DNA from: Helcobacillus massiliensis
GTDB taxonomy: Bacteria > Actinomycetota > Actinomycetes > Actinomycetales > Dermabacteraceae
Direction: 5' to 3'
Length of the DNA stretch: 64,000 nt
Assembly (NCBI RefSeq): GCF_014191425.1
Contig: NZ_JACHWP010000001.1
Coordinates: 186,001 to 250,000 of the forward strand
Shown: piece by piece, positions 16,261 through 24,877 of the stretch
How the letters are laid out: each line of letters begins with the position of its first letter
Position numbering within the stretch: the stretch's first letter is position 1
Position numbers and translations under genes: made by a program
The notes under the pieces: generated by a model
Seen by the model: the letters and a program-made list of their open reading frames with translations, nothing else
Told to the model about the DNA's origin: nothing
Databases searched by the model: none

Positions 16261-17526
16261 GTGACACCGTCGCCGACGCCTGAGAACGAGCAGAACCGCA
16301 CCGCCGGACCCGAGGCTGCCCGCCACCAAGCCGTCGTCGGAGAGGGCGGCATCATCGACCGCATCATCGACTCCCGCATCGACGACCTCATCGCGGTGCG
16401 CCGACGCCTCCACGCCGACCCCGAGCTCAGCCACCAGGAGTTCCGGACCACCGCCCTGATCGCCGCCGAGCTGCGCGACCTCGGCCTCGAACCCAGCCTC
16501 ACCAAGCAGACCGGCCTGTTCTGCGACATCCGCGGCACCGATGACTCCCTGCGCCCCGTCGCGCTGCGCGCCGACATGGACGCCCTCGGCATCCCCGATC
16601 TGAAGAAGGTGGAGTACCGCTCCCGCAACGACGGCGTCTCCCACGCCTGCGGGCACGACGTCCACATGACCTGCGTCCTCGGCGCCGCCATGGCGCTGCG
16701 CGCCGTCCAGGCCGCGGGTCGCCTGAAGCGGACGGTGCGGCTCGTGTTCCAGCCGTCCGAGGAGAGCCCCACCCCGCCGGGCGCGCTGCAGATGGTGAAG
16801 CAGGGCGTGGTGGACGGCATCGATTCCATCTACGCCCTCCACTGCGACCCCAGCTTCGACGTGGGCCGCATCGGCATGCGCACCGGCCCCATCACCTCCG
16901 CCGCCGACCCGATCTCCATCGAACTGCGCGGCGCCGGCGGCCACACCTCCCGGCCCCACAACACCCAGGACCTCATCTGCGCCATGGGGCTGGTCGCCAC
17001 CCAGCTGCCGGCGATGCTGACCCGGCGCCTCGACCCCCGCAGCGGCGTCAACCTCACCTGGGGCTCCATCCACGCCGGCAGCACCTTCAACGCGATCCCC
17101 TCCTCGGGGCAGATGCAGGGCACGCTGCGCTGCCTGGACCGCGACGCCTGGGACAGCGCCTCCACCCTCCTGGAAGAACTGCTCGTCATGCTGGTGCGGC
17201 CCCTCGGGGTGGAAGCGAGCGTGCACCACACCCGCGGCATCCCGCCGGTCACCAACGACGCCCGCTGCGTGCGCCTCATGGAGCGAACCGCCGCCGGTCA
17301 GTTCGGTCCGGAGAGCGTGGAGGCGGCGCCGCAGTCCCTCGGGGGTGAGGACTTCGCCTGGTACCTCGGGAAGGTGCCCGGGGCGCTGGGCCGCCTCGGC
17401 ACCCGCACTCCCGGAGGCCGCACCTACGACCTCCACATGGGGGACCTCGTGATCGACGAGCGCGCCATCCGCTGCGGCGCCGGGTTCCTCGCGGCCCTGT
17501 GCGTGCAGCGCGACCAGAAGCGCTGA
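16261..17526 (+). CDS. M20D-family amidohydrolase (AmiA/HipO-like)
   Basis: This is a metal-dependent hydrolase of the M20 peptidase/aminoacylase superfamily that cleaves N-acyl or amide bonds. Visible motifs are RRRLHADPELSHQEF, ALRADMDALG, HACGHDVHMT (metal ligands), QPSEES with the catalytic Glu, GGHTSRPH and SLGGEDFAWYL. GTG 16261 follows AAAGGGG by six bases; an in-frame ATG at 16240 is a weaker alternative. The product is 421 residues. In M. tuberculosis the related amiA1/amiB1 lie near deoD and pmmB, matching this neighbourhood. The true substrate is unknown. Confidence 0.85.
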   Translation: MTPSPTPENEQNRTAGPEAARHQAVVGEGGIIDRIIDSRIDDLIAVRRRLHADPELSHQEFRTTALIAAELRDLGLEPSLTKQTGLFCDIRGTDDSLRPVALRADMDALGIPDLKKVEYRSRNDGVSHACGHDVHMTCVLGAAMALRAVQAAGRLKRTVRLVFQPSEESPTPPGALQMVKQGVVDGIDSIYALHCDPSFDVGRIGMRTGPITSAADPISIELRGAGGHTSRPHNTQDLICAMGLVATQLPAMLTRRLDPRSGVNLTWGSIHAGSTFNAIPSSGQMQGTLRCLDRDAWDSASTLLEELLVMLVRPLGVEASVHHTRGIPPVTNDARCVRLMERTAAGQFGPESVEAAPQSLGGEDFAWYLGKVPGALGRLGTRTPGGRTYDLHMGDLVIDERAIRCGAGFLAALCVQRDQKR

Positions 17527-17581
17527 CCGGGGTCGCCGCCGCGGTGGGACCTCTGGGTTCTGCAAACCCTCTGCGGCGGGG

Positions 17582-17587
17582 TAGGTT
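17582..17587 (+). promoter_or_regulatory. -10 box of the nucleoside transport operon
   Basis: TAGGTT at 17582-17587, with a weak TTCTGC at 17558-17563 (18-base spacer), lies 70 bases before the binding-protein gene. The leader contains GGAGG just before ATG 17658. Confidence 0.4.
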
Positions 17588-17657
17588 AACGGCAGCGCCT
17601 GGCATCGGAGCCCGGCCCCGACCCCTGACCCGACCCCCGTGTCGTTGGAGGATCCCC

Positions 17658-18755
17658 ATGAAGTCAACGGCAGCCCGCGCAGCGGCTATCCTCGGAGCCG
17701 GAGCGCTCCTTCTCAGCGCCTGTGGCGCACCACCCGAAGAGCAGAAGGGCGCCGGTGGCGACAGCAGCGCCCCCAAGGACTACAAGGCCTGCATGGTCTC
17801 CGACCAGGGCGGCTTCGACGACAAGTCCTTCAACGAGTCCGGCCACGACGGCCTCGTCGCCATCAAGGACCAGACCGGTGCGGAGATCCAGACCGCCGAG
17901 TCCTCCTCCCCGGCTGACTTCCAGCCGAACCTGCAGAACATGCTCAACCAGGGCTGCACCCTGACCTACACGGTCGGCTTCCTCCTGGCCGGCTCCACCG
18001 CCACCGCGGCGAAGGCCAACCCCGATGCGCACTACGCCATCATCGACTCCCCGGCCCTCGACTCCGACGGCAACCCGATCGAAGTCGAAAACGTCAAGCC
18101 GATCCTCTTCGACACCGCCCAGGCCTCCTACCTGGCCGGCTACCTCGCCGCCGGCATGTCAGAGACCGGCGTGGTCGCCACCTACGGCGGTATGAAGATC
18201 CCCTCGGTCACCATCTTCATGGACGGCTTCGTGGACGGCGTCGCCAAGTACAACGAGGTCCACGGCACCGACGTCAAGGTGCTCGGCTGGAACAAGGACA
18301 AGCAGGACGGCTCCTTCTCCGGCGACTTCGAGGATCAGACCAAGGGCAAGACCCTGACCGAAGGCTTCATCAGCCAGAAGGCCGACATCATCATGCCGGT
18401 CGCGGGCCCCGTCGGCGCCGGCACCCTCGCCGCCGCGAAGGAGCACGACGGCACCAAGGTGATCTGGGTGGACGCCGACGGCGTCAAGACGAACCCGGAC
18501 TCCAAGGAGGTCATCCTCACCTCCGTGATGAAGGGCATCGCCCCCGCTGTTGAGGACGTCGCCGCTGCCGACATGGCCGGCAAGTTCTCCAACGAGCCGT
18601 ACGTGGGCACCCTGGAGAACGAGGGCGTGTCGCTGGCCCCCTTCTACGACTTCGACTCCAAGGTCCCCGCGGACCTGAAGAAGGAGATCGACTCGCTGAA
18701 GCAGGACATCATCGACGGCAAGGTCACGGTCGACTCCCCGTCCTCCCCGAAGTGA
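17658..18755 (+). CDS. BMP-family (PnrA-like) nucleoside-binding lipoprotein
   Basis: This 365-residue solute-binding protein belongs to a nucleoside ABC importer. The signal peptide ends in the lipobox LLSACG (Cys about residue 21), so it is lipid anchored outside the membrane. The mature part has the family motif CMVSDQGGFDDKSFNES near its start, and GYLAAGMS and GPVGAGTL later. ATG 17658 has GGAGG upstream. It is followed by a hairpin and then the ATPase and two permeases, a layout that lets the binding protein be made in excess. PnrA relatives bind guanosine, inosine or cytidine; the exact ligand is not visible. Confidence 0.92.
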   Translation: MKSTAARAAAILGAGALLLSACGAPPEEQKGAGGDSSAPKDYKACMVSDQGGFDDKSFNESGHDGLVAIKDQTGAEIQTAESSSPADFQPNLQNMLNQGCTLTYTVGFLLAGSTATAAKANPDAHYAIIDSPALDSDGNPIEVENVKPILFDTAQASYLAGYLAAGMSETGVVATYGGMKIPSVTIFMDGFVDGVAKYNEVHGTDVKVLGWNKDKQDGSFSGDFEDQTKGKTLTEGFISQKADIIMPVAGPVGAGTLAAAKEHDGTKVIWVDADGVKTNPDSKEVILTSVMKGIAPAVEDVAAADMAGKFSNEPYVGTLENEGVSLAPFYDFDSKVPADLKKEIDSLKQDIIDGKVTVDSPSSPK

Positions 18756-18777
18756 TCCCCTGATCATCACCATCACC

Positions 18778-18807
18778 GGCCGACGGGTTCTTCGGGACCC
18801 GTCGGCC
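18778..18807 (+). terminator. Hairpin between binding-protein and ATPase genes
   Basis: GGCCGACGGGT (18778-18788) pairs perfectly with ACCCGTCGGCC (18797-18807) around TCTTCGGG, followed by TTCT. Inside an operon it probably acts as a partial terminator or mRNA-stability element that lowers downstream expression. Confidence 0.7.
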
Positions 18808-18847
18808 TTCTGACCGCCGACGACGGCCGCGCAAGGAGCAGGAGACC

Positions 18848-20419
18848 GTGAAACTCGAACTGCAGGGCATCACGAAGCGTTTCGGTTCGTTCACCGCCAA
18901 CGACAGCATCGACCTGGTGGTCGAACCCGGGGAGATCCACTCCCTGCTCGGCGAGAACGGCGCCGGAAAATCCACCCTGATGAACGTTCTGTACGGGCTG
19001 TACCAGCCCGACGGCGGCCGCATCCTGCTCGACGGGAAGCCCGTCAGCTTCAGCGGCCCCGGCGACGCCATGGCCGCCGGCATCGGCATGGTCCACCAGC
19101 ACTTCATGCTGGTGCCCGTGTTCACCGTCGCGGAGAACGTCGCACTGGGCCACGAACCCACGAAGGGCCCCATGCTGGACATGGCGACCGCCCGCGCGAA
19201 GGTGCGGGAGATCTCCGAACGGTTCGGCTTCGACATCAACCCCGACTCCGTGGTCGAGGACCTCCCCGTCGGTGCGCAGCAGCGTGTGGAGATCATCAAA
19301 GCGCTGTCCCGCCGCGCCGAAGTCCTCGTGCTCGATGAGCCCACCGCGGTGCTCACCCCGCAGGAGACCGACGAGCTCATGCAGATCATGAAGCAGCTGC
19401 GGGACGAGGGCACCTCCATCGTGTTCATCACCCACAAGCTGCGCGAAGTGCGCGCCGTCGCCGACCGCATCACCGTGATCCGCCGCGGCAGGATCGTCGG
19501 CACCGCCGACCCGTCCGCGGAGCAGTCCGAACTGGCGAACCTGATGGTGGGCCGCAGCGTCGCCCTCCAGTTCGACAAGGAGGAGGCGCCGACGGGGGAG
19601 ACCGCCGTCAGCGTGCGCGACCTCACCGTGGTGGACGACGCCGGGCTGCGCACCGTCGACAACGTCTCCTTCGACGTCCGCGAAGGGGAGATCCTCGGCA
19701 TCGCCGGAGTGCAGGGCAACGGCCAGACCGAGCTCACCGAAGCGATCATGGGCCTGCAGAAGAACGTGTGGGGCTCCATCCGCCTCGGCAGCACCGAACT
19801 GGTGGGCCGCTCCACCAAGCAGGTGCTGGACGCCGGGGTCGGGTTCGTCCCCGAGGACCGCACGCACGACGCCCTCATCAGCTCCTTCAGCGTCGCCGAG
19901 AACCTCGTGCTCGACCAGCACAACCGCCGCCCCTTCGGCTCCGCCCTCTCCCTGCGGCTGCCGCGCATCCGCAAGCACGCCCAGGAGCAGGTCGAGGAGT
20001 TCGACATCCGCACCTCCGGCACGGACTCACCCGTCGGCTCCCTGTCCGGCGGCAACCAGCAGAAGGTCGTGATGTCGCGCGCGCTCAGCCGCGACCTCTC
20101 CCTGTTCATCGCCGCCCAGCCCACCCGCGGCGTGGACGTCGGCTCCATCGAGTTCCTGCACCGCCGCATCATCGCGGCCCGCAGCGAAGGAACCCCCGTC
20201 ATCATCGTCTCCACGGAGCTCGACGAGATCAGCCAGCTGTCCGACCGCATCGCGGTCATGTACCGCGGCCGCATCCTCGGCATCGTGCCCGGAGACGAAT
20301 CCCGCGAAGTGCTCGGCCTGATGATGGCCGGCTACACCGCTGAAGCGGCCCGCGCCGAAGTCGCCTCCGGCAGCACCCTCGCCAACGAAGAACTCGCCGC
20401 CGAAGGAGACATCGCGTGA
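18848..20419 (+). CDS. Nucleoside ABC transporter, double ATPase (NupO/YufO-like)
   Basis: This 523-residue cytoplasmic protein contains two ATP-binding cassettes. The first has GENGAGKST, the Q-loop region GMVHQHFML and Walker B EVLVLDEPT. The second has the atypical P-loop GVQGNGQTE usual in this family, the signature LSGGNQQKVV and AAQPTRGVDVGS. It powers the importer formed by the two following permeases. It starts at GTG behind AAGGAG and overlaps the first permease gene by four bases (GTGA). Confidence 0.94.
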   Translation: MKLELQGITKRFGSFTANDSIDLVVEPGEIHSLLGENGAGKSTLMNVLYGLYQPDGGRILLDGKPVSFSGPGDAMAAGIGMVHQHFMLVPVFTVAENVALGHEPTKGPMLDMATARAKVREISERFGFDINPDSVVEDLPVGAQQRVEIIKALSRRAEVLVLDEPTAVLTPQETDELMQIMKQLRDEGTSIVFITHKLREVRAVADRITVIRRGRIVGTADPSAEQSELANLMVGRSVALQFDKEEAPTGETAVSVRDLTVVDDAGLRTVDNVSFDVREGEILGIAGVQGNGQTELTEAIMGLQKNVWGSIRLGSTELVGRSTKQVLDAGVGFVPEDRTHDALISSFSVAENLVLDQHNRRPFGSALSLRLPRIRKHAQEQVEEFDIRTSGTDSPVGSLSGGNQQKVVMSRALSRDLSLFIAAQPTRGVDVGSIEFLHRRIIAARSEGTPVIIVSTELDEISQLSDRIAVMYRGRILGIVPGDESREVLGLMMAGYTAEAARAEVASGSTLANEELAAEGDIA

Positions 20420-21618
20420 GCGCCCCCACTGCTGAGAACGAGAACACCCCCACGCTCGCCGCCCGCATCGGGCGCAGCGAGATCCCCGTGGTGATCATGG
20501 CGTTCGTGTTCGCGTTCCTGATCAGCGCCGTGCTGATCCTCATCTCCAACGAGGACGTCCGCCAGTCCGCCACGTACCTGTTCGCCCGCCCCTCCGACTT
20601 CTTCCGCGCCTCGTGGGACGCCATCGTCTCCGCGTACGACGCGCTCTTCCGCGGCGCCGTGTACGACTACAGGGCGAGGACCTCCACCCAGGCGTGGAAC
20701 CGCCTCATCGAAACCCTCACGGTCGCGACCCCGCTGATCATCGCCGCGCTCGGCATGGCGGTCGGCTTCCGCGCCGGCCTGTTCAACATCGGCGGCACCG
20801 GCCAGCTGATCGTCGGCTCCGCAGCCGCCGCCTGGGTGGGCTTCGGCCTGTCCCTGCCCCCGGTGATCCACCTGATCGCGGCGCTGGCCGCCGGCATCGC
20901 CGCCGGTGGGCTCTGGGGCGGCATCGCCGGCTTCCTCAAGGCCCGCTTCGACGCCAACGAAGTGATCACCACGATCATGCTGAACTGGATCGCGGTGAAC
21001 CTGCTCGCCTGGCTCCTCACCACGGCCGCGTTCCGCGCACCCAACGTGCTCACCCCGCAGTCCCCGCAGGTGAAGGCCACCGCGATGCTGCCGCGCCTGC
21101 TCGGCGACCAGTTCCGCCTCCACCTCGGCTTCGTCATCATGCTGCTGGCGGCCCTGTTCCTGTGGTGGCTGATGTCCCGCTCCACCCTCGGCTTCCGCTT
21201 CCGCGCGGTCGGCGAGAACCCCCGCGCCGCACAGGTCGCCGGCATCAGCGTGGGCACCTCCAGCTTCCTCGTGATGCTGATCGCCGGTGGCCTCGTCGGC
21301 CTCGGCGGCGCCGTCAACGTGCTCGGCACCGAACATTCCCTCAACGACGGCATCGCCGGCAGCATCGGCTTCGACGCCATCACCGTGGCCCTGCTGGGCC
21401 GCTCCGGACCCGTCGGCATCATCCTGGCCGGCATCCTGTTCGCCGGGCTGTCCACCGGCGGCCGCTACATGGAGGGCCAGGGCGTGCCCATCGACCTCGT
21501 CGCCGTCATCCAGGCGCTCGTGGTGCTGTTCATCGCGGCCCCGCCGCTGGTGCGCCGCATGTCCGGCCTGAACCTGCTGACCCGTCCCCGCCGCACCGCG
21601 GCCGCCAAGGAGGCCTGA
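20416..21618 (+). CDS. Nucleoside ABC transporter permease 1 (NupP/YufP-like)
   Basis: This 400-residue membrane protein has a cytoplasmic N terminus, a first hydrophobic segment (PVVIMAFVFAFLISAVLI), a periplasmic loop, and then the BPD_transp_2 core: FRAGLFNIGGTGQLIVGS, FDANEVITTIMLNWIA, FRAVGENPRAAQVAGI (the ATPase-contact loop) and a C-terminal helix pair. Paired with the following permease it forms the channel for nucleosides. Start overlaps the ATPase stop. Confidence 0.93.
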   Translation: MSAPTAENENTPTLAARIGRSEIPVVIMAFVFAFLISAVLILISNEDVRQSATYLFARPSDFFRASWDAIVSAYDALFRGAVYDYRARTSTQAWNRLIETLTVATPLIIAALGMAVGFRAGLFNIGGTGQLIVGSAAAAWVGFGLSLPPVIHLIAALAAGIAAGGLWGGIAGFLKARFDANEVITTIMLNWIAVNLLAWLLTTAAFRAPNVLTPQSPQVKATAMLPRLLGDQFRLHLGFVIMLLAALFLWWLMSRSTLGFRFRAVGENPRAAQVAGISVGTSSFLVMLIAGGLVGLGGAVNVLGTEHSLNDGIAGSIGFDAITVALLGRSGPVGIILAGILFAGLSTGGRYMEGQGVPIDLVAVIQALVVLFIAAPPLVRRMSGLNLLTRPRRTAAAKEA

Positions 21619-21619
21619 G

Positions 21620-22978
21620 ATGAACTCGACCGCAGTCAGCCGCGCCCCCATCACCACCGGGGACTCCGAGGTCCGCCTCACCGAAGCCAAGGGCCGCCTG
21701 CCCGGCTGGTGGAAGATGCCGGCCGCCCTCACCTTCTTCGCCCTGGTGTCCCTGCTGGTGTTCGGCATCGGCGGAGTCCGCGGCCAGGACTCCCACTTCA
21801 CCATCGCGCACGACTCCATGTTCACCTCCATGGGCATCCCCACGGAGATCACGGTGCCGTCGGTGCCCACCGCGATCGTGCTGTCGATGGTGCTGCTGGC
21901 CCTCGCCGGCTTCGCCTGGTTCATGCAGGCCACCAACCGCACCTGGCCGCGCTTCGCGAAGCCCGCGCTGCAGGTCGGCTTCGGTGTGCTGTTCGCCGTC
22001 GCGTTCCTCGTGTGGACCGTCGCAGCCCAGTCCCTGAACATCGAGTTCCTGCTGAAGGCCACCCTCGGACTCGCCGTGCCGCTGGTGTTCGGCGCCCTGT
22101 CCGGTGTGCTGTCCGAACGCGCCGGCGTCATCAACATCGCGATCGAGGGCCAGCTGCTGTTCGGTGCCTTCGGCGCCGCCGTGGTCGGCTCCATGACGGG
22201 CAGCCCCTGGATCGGCATGCTCGCCGCCCCGCTCGTCGCGCTCGTGATGGGTGCACTGCTGGCACTGTTCGCAGTCGGATACCACGTGCAGCAGATCATC
22301 GTCGGCGTGGTGCTGAACGTGCTGGCGGTCGGCCTGACCAGCTTCTTCTACGGGGCGGTGCTGAAGCCGCAGGCCGAGCGGTACAACGTGCCGCTGCGCC
22401 TGCCCGAGCTGCGGATCCCCGTGCTGGCGGACATCCCCCTGATCGGCCCGATGCTGTTCAGCCAGAACATCCTCGTGTACCTCATGTGGGTCATCGTCGC
22501 AGTCTGCACCGTCGCCCTTTTCCGCACCCGGTGGGGGCTGCGGGTCCGCAGCGTCGGTGAGCATCCGCAGGCGGCGGACACCGTCGGCATCAACGTGGCC
22601 CGCACCCGCTGGTCGAACGTGCTGCTCGGCTCCGCGATCGCCGGTCTCGGCGGTGCCACTCTCACGGTCGGCACCAATGTGGCGTTCACGCAGGAGATCT
22701 CCGCCGGCAAGGGATACATTGCGCTCGCGGCGATGATCCTGGGCCGCTACCACCCGGTGGGCGCGGCGATGGCGGCGCTGTTCTTCGCGTTCGCGACCGC
22801 CCTGCAGCAGAACCTCGGCATCCTCTCCTCCTCGCCGCTGCCGGCGGGCGTGGAGAAGTTCACGGTGCCCTCGGAGTTCCTGAACATGCTCCCGTACATC
22901 GTGACGCTGCTGGCCGTGGCCGGCTTCGTGGGCCGCGTGCGCGTCCCCGCCGCCGACGGCAAGCCCTACATCAAGTGA
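21620..22978 (+). CDS. Nucleoside ABC transporter permease 2 (NupQ/YufQ-like)
   Basis: This 452-residue membrane protein begins one base after the upstream stop. It contains LSERAGVINIAIEGQLLFGAF, the conserved second-permease motif, VLNVLAVGLTSF, and WGLRVRSVGEHPQAADTVGI, the coupling loop to the ATPase. It is longer than the Bacillus homologue because of an N-terminal membrane hairpin (about residues 30-130). It completes the importer encoded from 17658. The cytidine deaminase and thymidine phosphorylase genes downstream suggest pyrimidine nucleosides as cargo. Confidence 0.93.
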   Translation: MNSTAVSRAPITTGDSEVRLTEAKGRLPGWWKMPAALTFFALVSLLVFGIGGVRGQDSHFTIAHDSMFTSMGIPTEITVPSVPTAIVLSMVLLALAGFAWFMQATNRTWPRFAKPALQVGFGVLFAVAFLVWTVAAQSLNIEFLLKATLGLAVPLVFGALSGVLSERAGVINIAIEGQLLFGAFGAAVVGSMTGSPWIGMLAAPLVALVMGALLALFAVGYHVQQIIVGVVLNVLAVGLTSFFYGAVLKPQAERYNVPLRLPELRIPVLADIPLIGPMLFSQNILVYLMWVIVAVCTVALFRTRWGLRVRSVGEHPQAADTVGINVARTRWSNVLLGSAIAGLGGATLTVGTNVAFTQEISAGKGYIALAAMILGRYHPVGAAMAALFFAFATALQQNLGILSSSPLPAGVEKFTVPSEFLNMLPYIVTLLAVAGFVGRVRVPAADGKPYIK

Positions 22979-23057
22979 CCGCCACCCGGTCATCGTGACC
23001 GCTCGAGCGGGCGCCGGCACCCTCAGCGCCCGCACCGCTGCCGAACGGAGTCAACGC

Positions 23058-23570
23058 ATGGACACCCCCACCCCGGCGGGACCGACGGAACCGACGGAGA
23101 CGACAGGGCCGACGGCGCAGACCGCAGGGTTCGACGCCCTGCTGGATTCCGCTTGCGACGTCGCTCAGCGCGCCTACGCCCCCTACTCGGGCTTCAGGGT
23201 GGGCGCGGCGGGGCTCGCCGACGACGGGCGCACCGTCACCGGATGCAACGTGGAGAACGCCGGCTACGGCGTGACGCTCTGCGCGGAATGCGGACTGGTC
23301 TCCGAGCTCATCGCCGGTGGCGGCGGGAAGCTGGAGAAGTTCGTGTGCGTCAACGGCGATGGGGCGGTCATCATGCCGTGCGGCCGCTGCCGCCAGCTGC
23401 TCGCCGAGCATGCGTCGCCGCAGTTCCGGATCCTCACCCCGCTGGGGGAGCGCACCCTCGATGCGGTGCTGCCGCAGGCGTTCGGCCCCGCCGACCTCGA
23501 CGACCCCGCCGCCGCCGACCCTGCTGGCCCCGCCGCCGCGGAGCGCCGCACCGAAGGAGACCCCTCATGA
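23058..23570 (+). CDS. cdd: Cytidine deaminase
   Basis: Cdd converts cytidine or deoxycytidine to the uridine forms in pyrimidine salvage. The 170-residue product has a Thr/Pro-rich leader of about 25 residues, then YAPYSGFRVGAA, GCNVENAGYG, the zinc and catalytic motif TLCAECG and the second zinc pair MPCGRCRQ. The Ala/Pro-rich tail is longer than in most homologues. ATG 23058 follows GGAG by 9 bases. The stop overlaps the deoA start (ATGA), so deaminated product can pass to the phosphorylase made from the same mRNA. Confidence 0.95.
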   Translation: MDTPTPAGPTEPTETTGPTAQTAGFDALLDSACDVAQRAYAPYSGFRVGAAGLADDGRTVTGCNVENAGYGVTLCAECGLVSELIAGGGGKLEKFVCVNGDGAVIMPCGRCRQLLAEHASPQFRILTPLGERTLDAVLPQAFGPADLDDPAAADPAGPAAAERRTEGDPS

Positions 23571-24856
23571 CCGAACAGTTCGACGCCGTCGACATCATCC
23601 GCGCCAAGCGCTTCGGCGGAACCCTCACCCCCGAGCAGATCGCCTGGACCATCGACGCCTATGCCCGCGGCCACATGGCCGATTCGCAGATGGCGTCGCT
23701 GGCGATGGCGATCTGCCTGCAGGGGATGGACCGTGCTGAGATCGCCCACTGGACCCGCGCCATGATCGACTCGGGCGAGACCATGAGCTTCGAGGGCCTC
23801 GGCGCCCCCACCACGGACAAGCACTCCACCGGCGGCGTGGGCGACAAGATCACGCTGCCTCTCGCGCCCCTGGTCGCCAGCTTCGGCGCCGCCGTGCCGC
23901 AGCTGTCCGGCCGCGGCCTCGGCCACACCGGCGGCACACTCGACAAGCTCGAATCCATTCCCGGCTGGCGCGCCGACCTCACCAACGAGGAGTTCTTCGC
24001 TCAGCTGCGCGAGGTCGGTGCCGTGATCTGCGCCGCCGGTTCCGGGCTCGCCCCCGCCGACAAGCGCCTGTACGCGCTGCGGGACGTCACCGGCACCGTC
24101 GACTCGATCCCGCTGATCGCCTCCTCGATCATGTCGAAGAAGATCGCGGAGGGCACCGCCGCCCTCACCCTCGATGTGAAGACCGGTGCCGGTGCGTTCA
24201 TGCGTGATGAGGCGGACGCGCGCGAGCTCGCCCGCACCATGGTGGACCTCGGCACGGACGCCGGCGTGCGGACCGTGGCGCTGCTGACGGACATGTCCGC
24301 CCCGCTCGGCCTCACCGCCGGCAACGCCATCGAGGTGGAGGAGAGCCTGGAGGTGCTGCAGGGCGGCGGCCCCGCCGACGTGGTGGAGCTGACCGTTGCG
24401 CTCGCCCGCGAGATGCTCGCCGCCGCCGGAAAGAGCGACGTCGATGTGGAGGCTGCGCTGCAGGACGGCCGCGCGATGGACACGTGGCGCGCCATGATCA
24501 CCGCCCAGGGCGGGGACGTGGACGCCCCGCTGCCGCAGGCGGCGGAGTTCACCGATGTGGTGGCGGAGGCCGACGGGGTCATCACCGATATCGACTCGCT
24601 GAAGGTGGGGGTGGCGGCGTGGCGCCTCGGCGCGGGTCGCTCCACCCCGGGCGCCCCGGTGCAGCACGAGGCCGGTGTGCGGCTGATGCGCACCCTCGGT
24701 CAGCGGGTGACGAAGGGCGAGGTCATCGCCCGGATGCAGACGAACATGCCGGAGAAGTTCAGCCGCGCCGAGGAAGCGATTGCAGGCGCCTTCATGATCG
24801 ATGCGGGGGCCGAGGAGTTCCCGCTGCCCAGCCGCATCCTCGACCGCATCGCCTGA
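23567..24856 (+). CDS. deoA: Thymidine (pyrimidine-nucleoside) phosphorylase
   Basis: DeoA splits thymidine or deoxyuridine with phosphate, giving the base and deoxyribose-1-phosphate. The 429-residue product begins FDAVDIIRAKR and carries the phosphate-binding DKHSTGGVGDK, the signature SGRGLGHTGGTLDKLES, VTGTVDSIPLIASSIMSKK and DVKTGAGAFM. Length is normal. It overlaps cdd by four bases. The facing kinase-Nudix gene ends 21 bases downstream, and no terminator is obvious between them. Confidence 0.96.
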   Translation: MTEQFDAVDIIRAKRFGGTLTPEQIAWTIDAYARGHMADSQMASLAMAICLQGMDRAEIAHWTRAMIDSGETMSFEGLGAPTTDKHSTGGVGDKITLPLAPLVASFGAAVPQLSGRGLGHTGGTLDKLESIPGWRADLTNEEFFAQLREVGAVICAAGSGLAPADKRLYALRDVTGTVDSIPLIASSIMSKKIAEGTAALTLDVKTGAGAFMRDEADARELARTMVDLGTDAGVRTVALLTDMSAPLGLTAGNAIEVEESLEVLQGGGPADVVELTVALAREMLAAAGKSDVDVEAALQDGRAMDTWRAMITAQGGDVDAPLPQAAEFTDVVAEADGVITDIDSLKVGVAAWRLGAGRSTPGAPVQHEAGVRLMRTLGQRVTKGEVIARMQTNMPEKFSRAEEAIAGAFMIDAGAEEFPLPSRILDRIA

Positions 24857-24877
24857 GGGCGGGAACCGGCCGGCGAG

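Noticed and set aside
20332-22299. A 655-codon open frame on the minus strand
   Set aside because: It is antisense to the two nucleoside permeases, which are well-supported membrane proteins.
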